A DNA stretch of 57,458 nucleotides from Anaerostipes sp. 992a (GTDB taxonomy: Bacteria > Bacillota > Clostridia > Lachnospirales > Lachnospiraceae): NCBI RefSeq assembly GCF_001940245.1, contig NZ_MJIG01000007.1:15001-72458 (forward strand), in the 5' to 3' direction. The notes beneath the pieces were generated by a model that saw only the letters and a program-made list of their open reading frames with translations, was not told the origin of the DNA and did not search any database. Positions 36,475 to 45,103 of the stretch are shown here, one piece after another. A program made the translations under genes and the position numbers. Within the stretch, counting starts at the first letter, position 1; every line of letters starts with the position of its first letter.

Positions 36475-37968
36475 ATGTATGTGATTAAGAATGCGTGGAA
36501 GAATGTAATCCGGTCAAAAGGGAGAAATATCCTGATCGGGTTGATCGTATTGGTAGTTTCCATTTCAGCTTGTATCTCTCTGTCTATACGGCAGGCGGCC
36601 GAAAGTGCACAGGAGGATGGGCTGGAGAATGTTGAGATTACTGGTCAGATTACTGTGGACCGTCAATCCATGATGCAGTCTATGGGAGAAGCGGGAGCGG
36701 ATCGTTCCCAAATGAAAGAGAAGATGGCTGATATGGAAGAGTTATCCGTAGAGGATCTGAAGAAATATGCCAAGTCTTCTTCCGTTAAGAACTTTTATTA
36801 TACCCTGACTACTTCCTTAGATGGTAGTAACATCGAAGAAGTCAGTACCAGCGATACGACCTCTTCTGACAGCGATATGCAAGGACCAGGAGATGAGAGC
36901 AGAAAAGGCATGAATCAGGGAGCGTTTTCTCTGGTTGGCTATAGCAGCGAAGATGCCATGACAGATTTTATCAATGGTACTTGCAAGATTACCGATGGAG
37001 AGATGTTCGAAGAAGGGACCACGAAGAAGAATTGTATCATCAGCAGCGAGCTTGCTACATACAATTCACTGAAAGTGGGAGATACGATTAAGCTCGTAAA
37101 TCCAGATGATGATTCTGAGACGCTATCATTAAAGGTAGTGGGAATTTATAGCAACAGCAGTTCCACCGCTGGAGAAAATGGAATCTCCACGCAATTTCAG
37201 CCGGGAGCAGATCCGGCAAATCAGATTTATATAAGCTATGCTGCTCTGGCAGATGCGGTAGAGGGAATGGATTCTATCCGAACACAGACCAACGGCACTT
37301 ATGTGTTTGCCGATCAGGATGCTTATGAGCAGTTTAAAAAGGATGTAGAAGAAATGGGACTGGATAATACCTATACGGTCACCTCTCAGGATATTACAAG
37401 CTATGAACAAAGCCTGATTCCATTGCAGAATTTAAGCAAATTTGCTACTTACTTTTTTGTAGTCGTACTGATCATCGGAGCCATTGTACTGGTGGTGATC
37501 AATATCTTTAATATTCGGGAACGAAAATATGAGATTGGCGTACTGACTGCCATTGGAATGAAAAAGAGCAAAGTATGCATGCAGTTTGTCGCAGAATTAT
37601 TTATCGTGACGATTTTTGCCATGGTAATCGGACTGGCGGCAGGAAGTGCAGCATCCGTTCCTGTATCGAATCAGCTGTTGCAATCTCAGATTGAAAGCCA
37701 GCAGGAGCAGCTTAGTAATCAGGAAATGAACTTTGGCCGTGGTAATATGGAAAATGGCGGTGGCAATAGACAAAATCAAAACATAACAAAGGGTGGATTT
37801 ATGGCACAGACCGTAGATTATATGTCCGATATATCTGCAAGCGTCAATATGACAGTCATCATAGAGCTATTCGGAGTGGGAATCCTGCTTACGATGCTAT
37901 CTAGTATGACGGCGGTGATTTTTGTCATGCGTTATGAACCATTGAAGATTTTAAGCAACCGCAGTTAG
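36475..37968 (+). CDS. ABC transporter permease, FtsX/MacB type
   Basis: 497-residue permease of the MacB/FtsX fold: an N-terminal membrane helix (about 15-38), a large extracytoplasmic domain (about 40-320, rich in Ser/Asp/Glu), then three helices (about 325-348, 378-402, 465-490). The FAxxF-like segment around NIRERKYEIGVLTAIGMKKSKVCMQF is the family signature. An unusual Gln/Asn/Gly-rich insert (about 415-440, SNQEMNFGRGNMENGGGNRQ) lies between the last helices. Pairs with the ATPase gene 20 bases downstream. Likely exports or extracts a peptide or lipid-linked compound; substrate unknown. Confidence 0.9.
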   Translation: MYVIKNAWKNVIRSKGRNILIGLIVLVVSISACISLSIRQAAESAQEDGLENVEITGQITVDRQSMMQSMGEAGADRSQMKEKMADMEELSVEDLKKYAKSSSVKNFYYTLTTSLDGSNIEEVSTSDTTSSDSDMQGPGDESRKGMNQGAFSLVGYSSEDAMTDFINGTCKITDGEMFEEGTTKKNCIISSELATYNSLKVGDTIKLVNPDDDSETLSLKVVGIYSNSSSTAGENGISTQFQPGADPANQIYISYAALADAVEGMDSIRTQTNGTYVFADQDAYEQFKKDVEEMGLDNTYTVTSQDITSYEQSLIPLQNLSKFATYFFVVVLIIGAIVLVVINIFNIRERKYEIGVLTAIGMKKSKVCMQFVAELFIVTIFAMVIGLAAGSAASVPVSNQLLQSQIESQQEQLSNQEMNFGRGNMENGGGNRQNQNITKGGFMAQTVDYMSDISASVNMTVIIELFGVGILLTMLSSMTAVIFVMRYEPLKILSNRS

Positions 37969-37988
37969 TATCAGGCAAGGAGGACGTT

Positions 37989-38633
37989 ATGAATATATTA
38001 ACACTTCAGGATGTGGCATATTCCTATGAAGGAAGCAAGAAAAAGGTATTTGAGCATTTATCTTATGAATTTGAGGAAGGAAAGATTTATGCGATCGTAG
38101 GGCGGTCTGGTGCCGGAAAGACGACATTATTATCCTTGCTTTCCGGGTTGGACAGTCCGACGGAAGGAAGTATTCTTTTTAAAGACAAGGATATCCGCAG
38201 GATTGACCGTTATCAGTATCGAAGCAAATACGTGGGCATCATTTTTCAGAGTTTTAATCTGCTTCCTCATTTGACTGCTGTGGAAAATGTGATTCTGTCC
38301 ATGGATGTATCAGGGATGAAATACAAAAATAAAAAAGAAAAGGCCATGGAGCTGCTCGGAAAAGTAGGATTAAGCGAAGATGAGGCAAGGCGCAGGGTAT
38401 TAAAATTGTCAGGTGGCCAGCAGCAGAGGGTAGCCATTGCAAGGACTTTATCTTACGAACCGGAAGTCATTCTGGCAGATGAGCCAACGGGAAATCTGGA
38501 TAAAGAGACAGAAGATGAGATTATGGGCATTTTTCACACGCTTGCACAAGAAGGAAAATGCATCATCATTGTTACACACTCTCAGGAAGTGGCGCAGCAG
38601 GCGGATGAAGTGAAAAAGCTGTCTTGCAAATAA
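37989..38633 (+). CDS. ABC transporter ATP-binding protein (MacB/LolD type)
   Basis: 214-residue nucleotide-binding subunit for the permease upstream. Walker A GRSGAGKTTL (about residues 38-47), Q-loop IIFQSFNLLPHLTA, signature LSGGQQQRVAIA (about 139-150), Walker B VILADEPTGNLD (about 161-172) and switch histidine in IIIVTHS. AGGAGG precedes the ATG. Length and LSGGQQQR signature are those of the type VII (MacB-like) exporters. Confidence 0.94.
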   Translation: MNILTLQDVAYSYEGSKKKVFEHLSYEFEEGKIYAIVGRSGAGKTTLLSLLSGLDSPTEGSILFKDKDIRRIDRYQYRSKYVGIIFQSFNLLPHLTAVENVILSMDVSGMKYKNKKEKAMELLGKVGLSEDEARRRVLKLSGGQQQRVAIARTLSYEPEVILADEPTGNLDKETEDEIMGIFHTLAQEGKCIIIVTHSQEVAQQADEVKKLSCK

Positions 38634-38681
38634 CCGTCCCGCCGTTTAAAATAGTCCTATAGAAACAAGGAGGACGACAGT

Positions 38682-38873
38682 ATGGATTTGCATGTAGGTG
38701 ATATTATAAAGATGAAAAAACAGCATCCCTGCGGAACCAATGAGTGGAAGATCCTTCGTACGGGAATCGACTTTCGCTTAGAGTGTATGGGATGTGGCAG
38801 ACAGGTCATGGTGACACGAAAGCTGGTGGAGAAAAACTTTCGTGGCATGATCAAAAAGGCAGAAGAAAAGTAA
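38682..38873 (+). CDS. DUF951 small zinc-binding-type protein
   Basis: 63 residues, DUF951: VGDIIKMKKQHPCGTNEWKI...LECMGCGRQVMVTR. Cysteines 19, 41 and 44 and a histidine suggest metal binding; the fold is SH3-like. In Firmicutes it is often encoded just upstream of rpsF or close to ychF/engD, as here. AAGGAGG precedes the ATG. Function unknown. Confidence 0.9.
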   Translation: MDLHVGDIIKMKKQHPCGTNEWKILRTGIDFRLECMGCGRQVMVTRKLVEKNFRGMIKKAEEK

Positions 38874-38881
38874 GAAAATAC

Positions 38882-38988
38882 TTGCGAAGCGTTGCCAAGT
38901 ATGATAGAATACGAAATTGTGATAATATATTAATCCTTGCTCTTTCGTAAGGGGAAGGGCCAAAGACCAGAAGGAGGTGCAAGCAACA
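38882..38988 (+). promoter_or_regulatory. Promoter and leader of the rpsF-ssb-rpsR operon
   Basis: TTGCGA (38882-38887), 17 bases, TAGAAT (38905-38910), then a leader of about 70 bases containing CCTT...AAGG pairings and a GGGCCAAAGACCAGAAGGAGG segment around the ribosome site. Leaders of this operon in many bacteria carry an S6:S18-binding autoregulatory RNA; this one may do so, but I could not fit the consensus with certainty. Confidence 0.5.
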
Positions 38989-39276
38989 ATGAGTAAATAT
39001 GAATTAGCATTAGTTGTGAATGCAAAGATCGAAGACGACGCTAGAACAGAAGTAATCGAAAAAATCAAAGCTATGCTTGAAGGATTCGGCGCTACTATTA
39101 CTAACGTTGATGAATGGGGTAAGAAAAAATTAGCTTACGAAATTCAGAAGATGAAAGAAGGATATTACTACTTCATCCAATTCGACGCATCTACAGAAGT
39201 TCCAGCTGAAGCAGAACAGAGACTTCGTATTATGGAACCTGTAATGAGATTCTTATGCGTGAAACAAGATGCATAA
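38989..39276 (+). CDS. rpsF: 30S ribosomal protein S6
   Basis: 95 residues, ribosomal S6, partner of S18 on the 30S platform. Family pattern YELALVVN...DEWGKKKLAYEIQKMKEGYYYFIQFD...MEPVMRFLCVK is complete. The ATG at 38989, ten bases behind AAGGAGG, is used rather than one four codons earlier. First gene of the conserved rpsF-ssb-rpsR operon; 18 bases before ssb. Confidence 0.97.
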   Translation: MSKYELALVVNAKIEDDARTEVIEKIKAMLEGFGATITNVDEWGKKKLAYEIQKMKEGYYYFIQFDASTEVPAEAEQRLRIMEPVMRFLCVKQDA

Positions 39277-39294
39277 CGAATAGGAGGAATCCAA

Positions 39295-39762
39295 ATGAAT
39301 AAAGTCGTGTTAATGGGTCGATTAACAAGAAATCCTGATGTGAGATATTCACAGGGAGAAAGACCTATGGCAGTTGCCAGATATACTCTGGCAGTGAACA
39401 GACGATTCAAAAGAGATGGCGAGCCAGATGCAGATTTCATTAATTGTGTGGCATTTGGAAGACAGGGTGAATTTGCGGAAAAATATTTAAAGCAGGGCAC
39501 TAAGATCGTTATTTCAGGTAGAATTCAGACAGGTAGCTATGTCAATAAAGATGGAAACAGAGTTTATACAACGGATGTTGTCGTAGAGGAACAGGATTTC
39601 TGTGAAAGCAAGGCTGCTCAGAGTGAGTACCAGGCTTCTCAGGGAAATAATTCTTTCGGCGGGGGATTTGAACCGGCAGGAAGACCTGCACCAAGCGCAG
39701 CAGCAGGAGATGGATTCATGAGCATTCCAGATGGTATTGAAGAAGAGTTACCATTCAGTTAA
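39295..39762 (+). CDS. ssb: Single-stranded DNA-binding protein
   Basis: 155 residues. OB fold at residues 1-105 ([20 protein letters not shown]... [21 protein letters not shown]), a flexible Gly/Ala/Pro-rich linker and the acidic interaction tail ending EEELPFS. Coats ssDNA and recruits replication and repair proteins. Between rpsF and rpsR as in most Firmicutes. Confidence 0.98.
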   Translation: MNKVVLMGRLTRNPDVRYSQGERPMAVARYTLAVNRRFKRDGEPDADFINCVAFGRQGEFAEKYLKQGTKIVISGRIQTGSYVNKDGNRVYTTDVVVEEQDFCESKAAQSEYQASQGNNSFGGGFEPAGRPAPSAAAGDGFMSIPDGIEEELPFS

Positions 39763-39781
39763 GATTTTAGGAGGTAATATC

Positions 39782-40045
39782 ATGGCTTATAATAGAGGCG
39801 ATCGCGACGGAGCTCCAATGAGAAGACGTGGCGGAAGAAGAAGAAAAAAAGTCTGCGTATTTTGTGTAGATAAGAACGCAGTAATCGATTACAAAGACAT
39901 TAACAAATTAAAAAGATACGTATCTGAAAGAGGTAAAATCTTACCTAGAAGAATCACAGGAAACTGTGCTAAGCATCAGAGAGCTTTAACAGTAGCTATT
40001 AAGAGAGCTAGACACTTAAGCATGATGCCTTACGTATCAGAATAA
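39782..40045 (+). CDS. rpsR: 30S ribosomal protein S18, zinc-binding (C+) form
   Basis: 87 residues, basic. Core sequence [52 protein letters not shown] is complete. Cysteines 24, 27 and 57 with His 60 (KVCVFC...GNCAKHQ) form the zinc site of C+ paralogues, as expected when zinc is not limiting. ATG 39782 behind GGAGG; the open frame starts earlier inside ssb. Followed by the operon terminator and then directly by a group II intron. Confidence 0.97.
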   Translation: MAYNRGDRDGAPMRRRGGRRRKKVCVFCVDKNAVIDYKDINKLKRYVSERGKILPRRITGNCAKHQRALTVAIKRARHLSMMPYVSE

Positions 40046-40061
40046 GAGTAAGAGAAATAAG

Positions 40062-40096
40062 GAAGACCTAAGTTCGAAATGAGCTTAGGTCTTTTT
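40062..40096 (+). terminator. rpsR operon terminator and intron target
   Basis: AGACCTAAG/CTTAGGTCT stem with 11-base loop and TTTTT. The group II intron begins right behind the T run. The opposite strand also has A-rich flanks, so it may serve the small minus-strand gene beyond the intron as well. Confidence 0.9.
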
Positions 40097-41947
40097 GTTT
40101 GCGCGCCATGGGCGCGCTCTAACGGGTGAAAGTCCCGAACACGCCTAGGCAACGAGGAAGTGTATAGCCGAACAGCAAGGGTGTCCATCGTGAGGTGGAA
40201 TCTGAAGGAAGCTGTAAGCAAACTCTTGGTCCGACGGACAGAAATCACATATAAGGCTCGGAAATACGGATAAGTCTGCAAAAGGAGATGAAGTCCAAAA
40301 GTTGCTGGAAGTACGAGTAAATGTGGCGGATAGATGAGAGGAAAGAGCGTGCACCTTAAGCGTGGAGGTCTCACAGAGGTATCATCAGCCTAGTAACAAC
40401 GAACTGTGAGAAATCAGCCGAGCCCATAGTAGTGAAGAAGTCTCTGTAATGGGGATGGAGTGAAGGGGCGAACAATCAATCAGTTTGAGTATGTCTCGTA
40501 TTGCAGAAATGACAACATCTGCCGTAACCAATCGGGTAAAAGATGGTCAAATCAAGCGAGACGGAAAGGAAAGAACGCATGGACACAAGTAATCTAATGG
40601 AGCAGATATTATCTAGTGATAATCTCAACAGAGCATATCTGCAAGTCGTACGAAACAAAGGTGCAGAGGGAGTGGACGGAATGAAGTACACAGAACTCAA
40701 GGAACATCTTGCAAAGAACGGCGAAATCATCAAGGAACAGTTGAGGACAAGAAAATACAAACCTCAACCAGTACGAAGAGTGGAGATACCAAAGCCTGAT
40801 GGTGGTGTCAGAAACCTAGGAGTACCAACGGTAACAGACAGATTTGTACAACAAGCCATTGCACAGGTACTAACACCAATCTATGAGGAACAATTCCATG
40901 ACCACAGTTATGGATTCAGACCGAATAGGTGTGCACAACAAGCAATCCTAACAGCACTTGATATGATGAATGATGGTAATGATTGGATTGTAGACATTGA
41001 CTTGGAAAAGTTCTTTGACACAGTAAATCATGACAAGCTGATGACCTTAATTGGAAGAACAATCAAGGATGGAGATGTCATCTCCATTGTGAGAAAGTAT
41101 CTTGTCAGTGGAATTATGATTGATGATGAGTATGAAGACTCTGTAATAGGAACACCGCAAGGAGGAAATCTTTCTCCGCTATTAGCGAATATCATGCTCA
41201 ATGAACTTGACAAAGAAATGGAAAAGCGAGGGCTCAATTTCGCGAGATATGCGGATGACTGTATCATTATGGTTGGGAGTGAAATGTCTGCAAATCGAGT
41301 AATGAGAAATATCTCTCGATTCATTGAGGAGAAACTAGGGCTTAAGGTCAACATGACAAAGAGTAAAGTGGATAAACCGCAAGGACTCAAATACCTTGGA
41401 TTTGGATTCTATTTTGATTCAAGAGCACACCAATACAAGGCGAAGCCACATGCAAAATCAGTTGAGAAATTCAAGAAGAGGATGAAGGAACTCACCTGTC
41501 GTAGCTGGGGTGTAAGCAACAGCTACAAAGTGGAGAAACTCAATCAACTTATCAGAGGATGGGTTAACTACTTCAAGATAGGGAGTATGAAACATCTGTG
41601 CAGAGAAATGGATAAACATATCCGATTCAGACTTCGTATGTGTATATGGAAACAATGGAAAACACCACAAAACAGGGCAAAGAATTTAATGAAACTAGGC
41701 GTGCCCCAATGGGCAGCAAAGCGAACATCCTACGCTAAAGGGTTCGCAAGAGTATGTCGAGGTTCAGATGTATGCCAAGCTATAAGCAATAAGAGACTAA
41801 CCTCATTCGGATTAGTCTCAATGTTAGATTACTACACCGAAAGGTGTGTTACTTGTTAAGTTGATTGAACCGCCGTGTACCGAACGGTACGCACGGTGGT
41901 GTGAGAGGTCGGAATTTCTCAATCAAGAGAAATTCCTCCTACTCGAT
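40097..41947 (+). mobile_element. Group IIC intron
   Basis: Self-splicing retroelement of 1.85 kb. The 5' end GTTTGCGCGCCATGGGCGCGC aligns in pattern with the start of known group IIC introns (GTGTG...CATGGG...), with T instead of G at base 3; the conserved GGGTGAAAGTCCCGAAC follows. Domain V is at 41869-41900: ACCGCCGTG/CACGGTGGT with a two-base CG bulge and TACCGAACGGTA cap. Domain VI is the hairpin at about 41912-41936, and CCTCCTACTCGAT forms the 3' end. Insertion directly after a terminator T run is the known habit of class C. It carries a maturase gene without endonuclease domain. End positions are judged by analogy. Confidence 0.88.
40579..41859 (+). CDS. ltrA: Group II intron reverse transcriptase/maturase
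   Basis: 426 residues: reverse transcriptase palm and fingers (about 40-300) with the catalytic FARYADDC motif (about residue 220), IGTPQGGNLSP (about 183), and a maturase (X) domain (about 310-420) with the conserved WVNYF and LDYYTE segments. No HNH endonuclease domain follows, as usual for class C introns. ATG 40579 behind AGGAAAG is preferred to a frame start 12 codons upstream. Intact, so the element may be active. Confidence 0.94.
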   Translation: MDTSNLMEQILSSDNLNRAYLQVVRNKGAEGVDGMKYTELKEHLAKNGEIIKEQLRTRKYKPQPVRRVEIPKPDGGVRNLGVPTVTDRFVQQAIAQVLTPIYEEQFHDHSYGFRPNRCAQQAILTALDMMNDGNDWIVDIDLEKFFDTVNHDKLMTLIGRTIKDGDVISIVRKYLVSGIMIDDEYEDSVIGTPQGGNLSPLLANIMLNELDKEMEKRGLNFARYADDCIIMVGSEMSANRVMRNISRFIEEKLGLKVNMTKSKVDKPQGLKYLGFGFYFDSRAHQYKAKPHAKSVEKFKKRMKELTCRSWGVSNSYKVEKLNQLIRGWVNYFKIGSMKHLCREMDKHIRFRLRMCIWKQWKTPQNRAKNLMKLGVPQWAAKRTSYAKGFARVCRGSDVCQAISNKRLTSFGLVSMLDYYTERCVTC

Positions 41948-42067
41948 TATCTCTTTATAAATTTTCTTAAAGTCAATGGTAAGATCTTCATAAATTCCCA
42001 CCGGTATACAATCGTCAAAGGTATATTCCTCACCGTCTTCAGCGGAAAACTGATACAAGCTGGACAT
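41939..42067 (-). CDS. Small acidic protein truncated by the intron
   Basis: A 42-codon frame with ATG at 42067 and AGGTG eight bases upstream: MSSLYQFSAEDGEEYTFDD..., ending ...KIYKEIIE. Codon use looks real. The last two codons and stop are supplied by the intron's 3' end; without the intron the frame would read ...KEIKKT and stop within the rpsR terminator, giving 43 residues. It would then be convergent with rpsR, sharing that terminator. No family recognised. Missed by a simple length cut-off. Confidence 0.5.
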   Translation of the reverse strand: MSSLYQFSAEDGEEYTFDDCIPVGIYEDLTIDFKKIYKEIIE

Positions 42068-42090
42068 TCAATTTTCACCTATGCTATAGT
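42061..42090 (+). promoter_or_regulatory. Promoter of the HAD phosphatase gene
   Basis: TGGACA (42061-42066), 18 bases, TATAGT (42085-42090). It overlaps the start codon region of the small minus-strand gene. Confidence 0.6.
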
Positions 42091-42125
42091 AAGACCAGAA
42101 GAAAAGAAATCAGGAGGAAAAGGAT

Positions 42126-42899
42126 ATGGATAAAAAGTATTTTTTCTTTGATATAGATGGTACGTTGACGGACAATGTAACGAAGAGGATTGTGCCGTCT
42201 GCAGCAGAAGCAATTCGAAAGCTTCAGGAGGCAGGACATTTTGTATCGGTTGCAACGGGACGGGCTTACTATAAGGCGGAGCCGTTTCGGGCAGCACATG
42301 GATTTCCCAACATGGTGTGTAATGGGGGACATGGCATCTTCTACCATGGGAAGCTTCAGGAGAATCGGCCCATTGATTACGAGAAATCATTGGCCATTTA
42401 TCGACAGGCGTTAGAGCTTGGATATGGAGTATTGGTGGCATTGGATGATTCTGAAAAGGTATATGCCAACAGTTTTTTATTCTACGATCAGGTAGGTATT
42501 CGTAAGGAGCCAACGACCTATATTATCGATGAGCACTTTGATCCAGCCAATGAGCCAGAGATCTTTAAGATGTATATTTCCATACCGGCAGAAGAAGAAC
42601 ATCGGCTGACTCTTCGAGATACCGTGGGACATTTGCGTTTTGTACCAGAATATCTGATGTTCCAGCCGGATGCAAAGAAGGAAGGAATTCTGCGCATGCT
42701 GGAGTACGCTGGAGGAAATCCGGAAGATGTCATTGTCTTTGGAGACGATTACAATGACCTTTGTATGTTTGATGAGCAGTTTTACTGCGTTGCTATGGGG
42801 AATGCCTGTGATGCACTGAAGGAAAAGGCGGATTATATAACAGAAAAGAACGTGGAGGATGGGATTTATAAAGCCTGTGAAAAGCATGGATGGTTTTAA
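42126..42899 (+). CDS. Cof-type HAD phosphatase
   Basis: 257 residues, HAD IIB phosphatase. DIDGTLTDN at residues 9-17 (nucleophile and acid Asp), ATGRAYYKAEPF in motif II position, and FGDDYNDLCMF near 207. AGGAGG precedes the ATG. It lies 83 bases before the RpiR-type regulator of the PTS operon, so it may dephosphorylate sugar phosphates accumulating from that pathway. Distinct from the HAD gene at 4440. Confidence 0.9.
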   Translation: MDKKYFFFDIDGTLTDNVTKRIVPSAAEAIRKLQEAGHFVSVATGRAYYKAEPFRAAHGFPNMVCNGGHGIFYHGKLQENRPIDYEKSLAIYRQALELGYGVLVALDDSEKVYANSFLFYDQVGIRKEPTTYIIDEHFDPANEPEIFKMYISIPAEEEHRLTLRDTVGHLRFVPEYLMFQPDAKKEGILRMLEYAGGNPEDVIVFGDDYNDLCMFDEQFYCVAMGNACDALKEKADYITEKNVEDGIYKACEKHGWF

Positions 42900-42982
42900 A
42901 AAATAGTCCGATATAAGTTGACATCTTTTCAAAAAACGCTATGATATAATCATGAAAAAAATTTTCGTGAAGGGGATTTATA

Positions 42983-43834
42983 ATGGAAAAGCAGCCATCC
43001 GCTATGGATACGATCCATATGCTATATGATACGTTTTTTGAACAGGAGAAGAAAATTGCAAATTATATATTAAAGCATCACAAAGAGGTGGTGAATATGA
43101 CCATCGTGGAGCTTTCCAAAGCTTGTGGCACCAGCGTAGCTACGATTTCCCGTTTTTGTAAGAAATGTGGATTGGAAGGCTTCCATCATTTAAAGATCGG
43201 ACTTGCCAAGGAGATTGCCAGCAACGATACGGATATTCCGGTATCCAACACTATTTCCAGGGATGATATTGACCAGTCATTGCAAAATATTCTGGCCAAT
43301 AAGATTGAGGAGCTGAAGCAGACAGTATCCATGCTGGATGCAGACCAGTTAAATCAGGTACTGGATGCCATTAAAAATGCAGATACAGTACAGCTGGTGG
43401 CAGCGGGAAATACCATTCCGGTGGCATTGGATGGGGCCTATAAGCTGAATCAAATAGGGATTAAGACGATGGCCGGTACGATTTTGGAGACACAGCTTGC
43501 GTTTGCCTTATCATTAAAGAAAGGGGATGTGCTGATTGCTATTTCCAATTCCGGGGAGTCCAGAAGAGTTTATAAAATGGTAAAGGAAGCGAAGAGAAGA
43601 GGAGTTATCATCGTGGCCATTACGAATAATCCCAATTCTACCATTGGCAGTGATGCAGATTATTGTCTCCAGACGGCTACAAGGGAAAAATTATTTTTAA
43701 ATGAATTTTATTTTTCCAGGGTTTCTGCTACTGTTGTGATTGAGATTTTGTATTTGTTTTTAACAGTTGGACAAAAGGAAAGTTATGAGAATGTAAGAAC
43801 GGTAGAAAATCTTATTGCAGATGAAAAAATTTAA
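42983..43834 (+). CDS. RpiR/MurR-family transcriptional regulator
   Basis: 283 residues: N-terminal HTH_6 (about 1-77) with SKACGTSVATISRFCKKCGLEGFHHLK, and a C-terminal SIS phosphosugar-binding domain (about 110-250) with LVAAGNTIPVALDG and AISNSGESRRV. It reads toward the PTS operon, whose upstream region has several GAAAATAATTTTC-like palindromes, the type of site this family binds. It probably represses the operon until a sugar phosphate binds the SIS domain. Confidence 0.94.
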   Translation: MEKQPSAMDTIHMLYDTFFEQEKKIANYILKHHKEVVNMTIVELSKACGTSVATISRFCKKCGLEGFHHLKIGLAKEIASNDTDIPVSNTISRDDIDQSLQNILANKIEELKQTVSMLDADQLNQVLDAIKNADTVQLVAAGNTIPVALDGAYKLNQIGIKTMAGTILETQLAFALSLKKGDVLIAISNSGESRRVYKMVKEAKRRGVIIVAITNNPNSTIGSDADYCLQTATREKLFLNEFYFSRVSATVVIEILYLFLTVGQKESYENVRTVENLIADEKI

Positions 43835-43849
43835 TAAGAGTAAGAAGAA

Positions 43850-43886
43850 AAAGAAGTATTGTAAAAAAGCAATGCTTCTTTTTTTG
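43850..43886 (+). terminator. Terminator behind the RpiR regulator
   Basis: AGAAGTATTG/CAATGCTTCT stem (one G-T pair) with 8-base loop and TTTTTTT. Confidence 0.88.
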
Positions 43887-43940
43887 AACTTATTTTTCAT
43901 AGAAAAAGCAGGTATACAATATGCAAAATTCAATATGAAA

Positions 43941-44133
43941 GAAAATTATTTTCGTCAATAGGTAAAATGACGAAAATAACAAGTCGTAGGTGGGTGATTT
44001 TTCAATATTTTTGTGTAAAATGCAGAAAAATAATTTTCGTATAAAAACACTTTGACAATAATTATTTACATGAGTATACTATGGGTATGAAAATAATTAT
44101 CGCGATAGTTGAAAGAATGAGAAAATAATTTAC
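43941..44133. promoter_or_regulatory. Array of RpiR-type operator palindromes
   Basis: Five related boxes: GAAAATTATTTTC (43941-43953, perfect palindrome apart from its centre), CGAAAATAAC (43971-43980), GAAAAATAATTTTC (44025-44038), GAAAATAATTATC (44089-44101) and GAAAATAATTTAC (44121-44133). They lie upstream of, at and downstream of the predicted start of the PTS operon. Candidate binding sites of the RpiR-family regulator encoded upstream. Confidence 0.65.
44052..44080 (+). promoter_or_regulatory. Promoter of the PTS operon
   Basis: Consensus TTGACA (44052-44057), 17 bases, TATACT (44075-44080). An operator-like box starts at 44089, right at the expected transcription start. Confidence 0.8.
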
Positions 44134-44171
44134 ACACTGTTTGTCCCATAGGTATGCGAAAGGAGAAGAGG

Positions 44172-44606
44172 ATGAATATAATTTTAGCAGCACACGGTAA
44201 GCTGGCAGGGGAAGTTGCTAATTCTGCCAATATGGTATTTGGACAGATCGATAAGCTTGATACCGTAGCATTTGTTCCAGGAGAAAATGCAGAGAATTTA
44301 AAGGCAAAATATCAAGAACTGATCGCTCAATATGATGCAGCAGAAGAAATTTTGTTTGTGGTAGATCTCTTTGGAGGAAGCCCATATAATGCAGCATTTG
44401 AGACGGTTATGCAGGAAGACAGAATGGATGTTATTACAGGCTTAAGTCTTCCAATGTTGATTGATATCGTTGGTATCCGAGAGATGCATGAAGGAATCAA
44501 AGCCGTTCAAGTTTATGAAAAATTAAATGCTATGGATTATGTAAAATCCGGAAAAACACTTTTTGGGAATGTTCAGGAAGAAGAAGAGGAGGAAGATGAA
44601 CTATGA
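44172..44606 (+). CDS. PTS EIIA component, mannose/sorbose family
   Basis: 144 residues, EIIA-man type. Active-site His in IILAAHGKLA (about residue 9), DLFGGSPYNAAFE (about 72-84) and GLSLPMLIDI. It accepts phosphate from HPr and hands it to EIIB. The C-terminal tail is a run of Glu (EEEEEEDEL). ATG 44172 behind AAGGAG. It overlaps EIIB by four bases. Confidence 0.94.
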   Translation: MNIILAAHGKLAGEVANSANMVFGQIDKLDTVAFVPGENAENLKAKYQELIAQYDAAEEILFVVDLFGGSPYNAAFETVMQEDRMDVITGLSLPMLIDIVGIREMHEGIKAVQVYEKLNAMDYVKSGKTLFGNVQEEEEEEDEL

Positions 44607-45082
44607 AAATTAATTTAGTAAGAATTGATGACCGTTTGATTCATGGACAGGTTGCAACTGTCTGGGCAAAAGAGGCAAATGCAGAAAGAATCATCGTATG
44701 CAGTGATGAGGTAGCAAAAGATCAGATTAGAAAAACCTTATTATTACAGGTGGGCCCTCCAGGGGTAAAGGTAAGTGTCGTAGATGTGGCAAAGGCGATT
44801 CGTGTATACAACAATCCAAAGTATGCCAATGACACTGTATTTTTCTTATATACCTGTCCACAGGATGTTCTTCGTATGGCAGAAGGTGGTGTGCCAATTA
44901 AAAGCGTAAATATTGGAGGTATGGCTTTTAAGACAGGAAAGACACAGATTACAAAAGCGGTTTCTGTGGATGACAGTGACATCGAAGCATTTAAGAAATT
45001 ACATGAGATGGGGATTGAACTTGAGATCCGTCCGGTTGCAACGGATAAGAAAGTGGATCTGATGAGCAAATTGCCACAATAA
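44603..45082 (+). CDS. PTS EIIB component, mannose/sorbose family
   Basis: 159 residues. The phosphorylated histidine is in RIDDRLIHGQVATVW (His 14), the family signature. NIGGMAFKTGKTQITKAVSVDD follows. Transfers phosphate to the incoming sugar at the IIC/IID complex. ATGA overlap with EIIA implies coupled translation. Confidence 0.96.
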   Translation: MKINLVRIDDRLIHGQVATVWAKEANAERIIVCSDEVAKDQIRKTLLLQVGPPGVKVSVVDVAKAIRVYNNPKYANDTVFFLYTCPQDVLRMAEGGVPIKSVNIGGMAFKTGKTQITKAVSVDDSDIEAFKKLHEMGIELEIRPVATDKKVDLMSKLPQ

Positions 45083-45103
45083 GAGAAATAGGAGGATTAA
45101 AAA

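Noticed and set aside
40030-40374. Minus-strand frame in the intron 5' region
   Set aside because: It lies antisense to structured ribozyme sequence; no start signal.
42079-42513. Antisense frames in the HAD gene at 42126
   Set aside because: Shadow of a well-supported coding gene.
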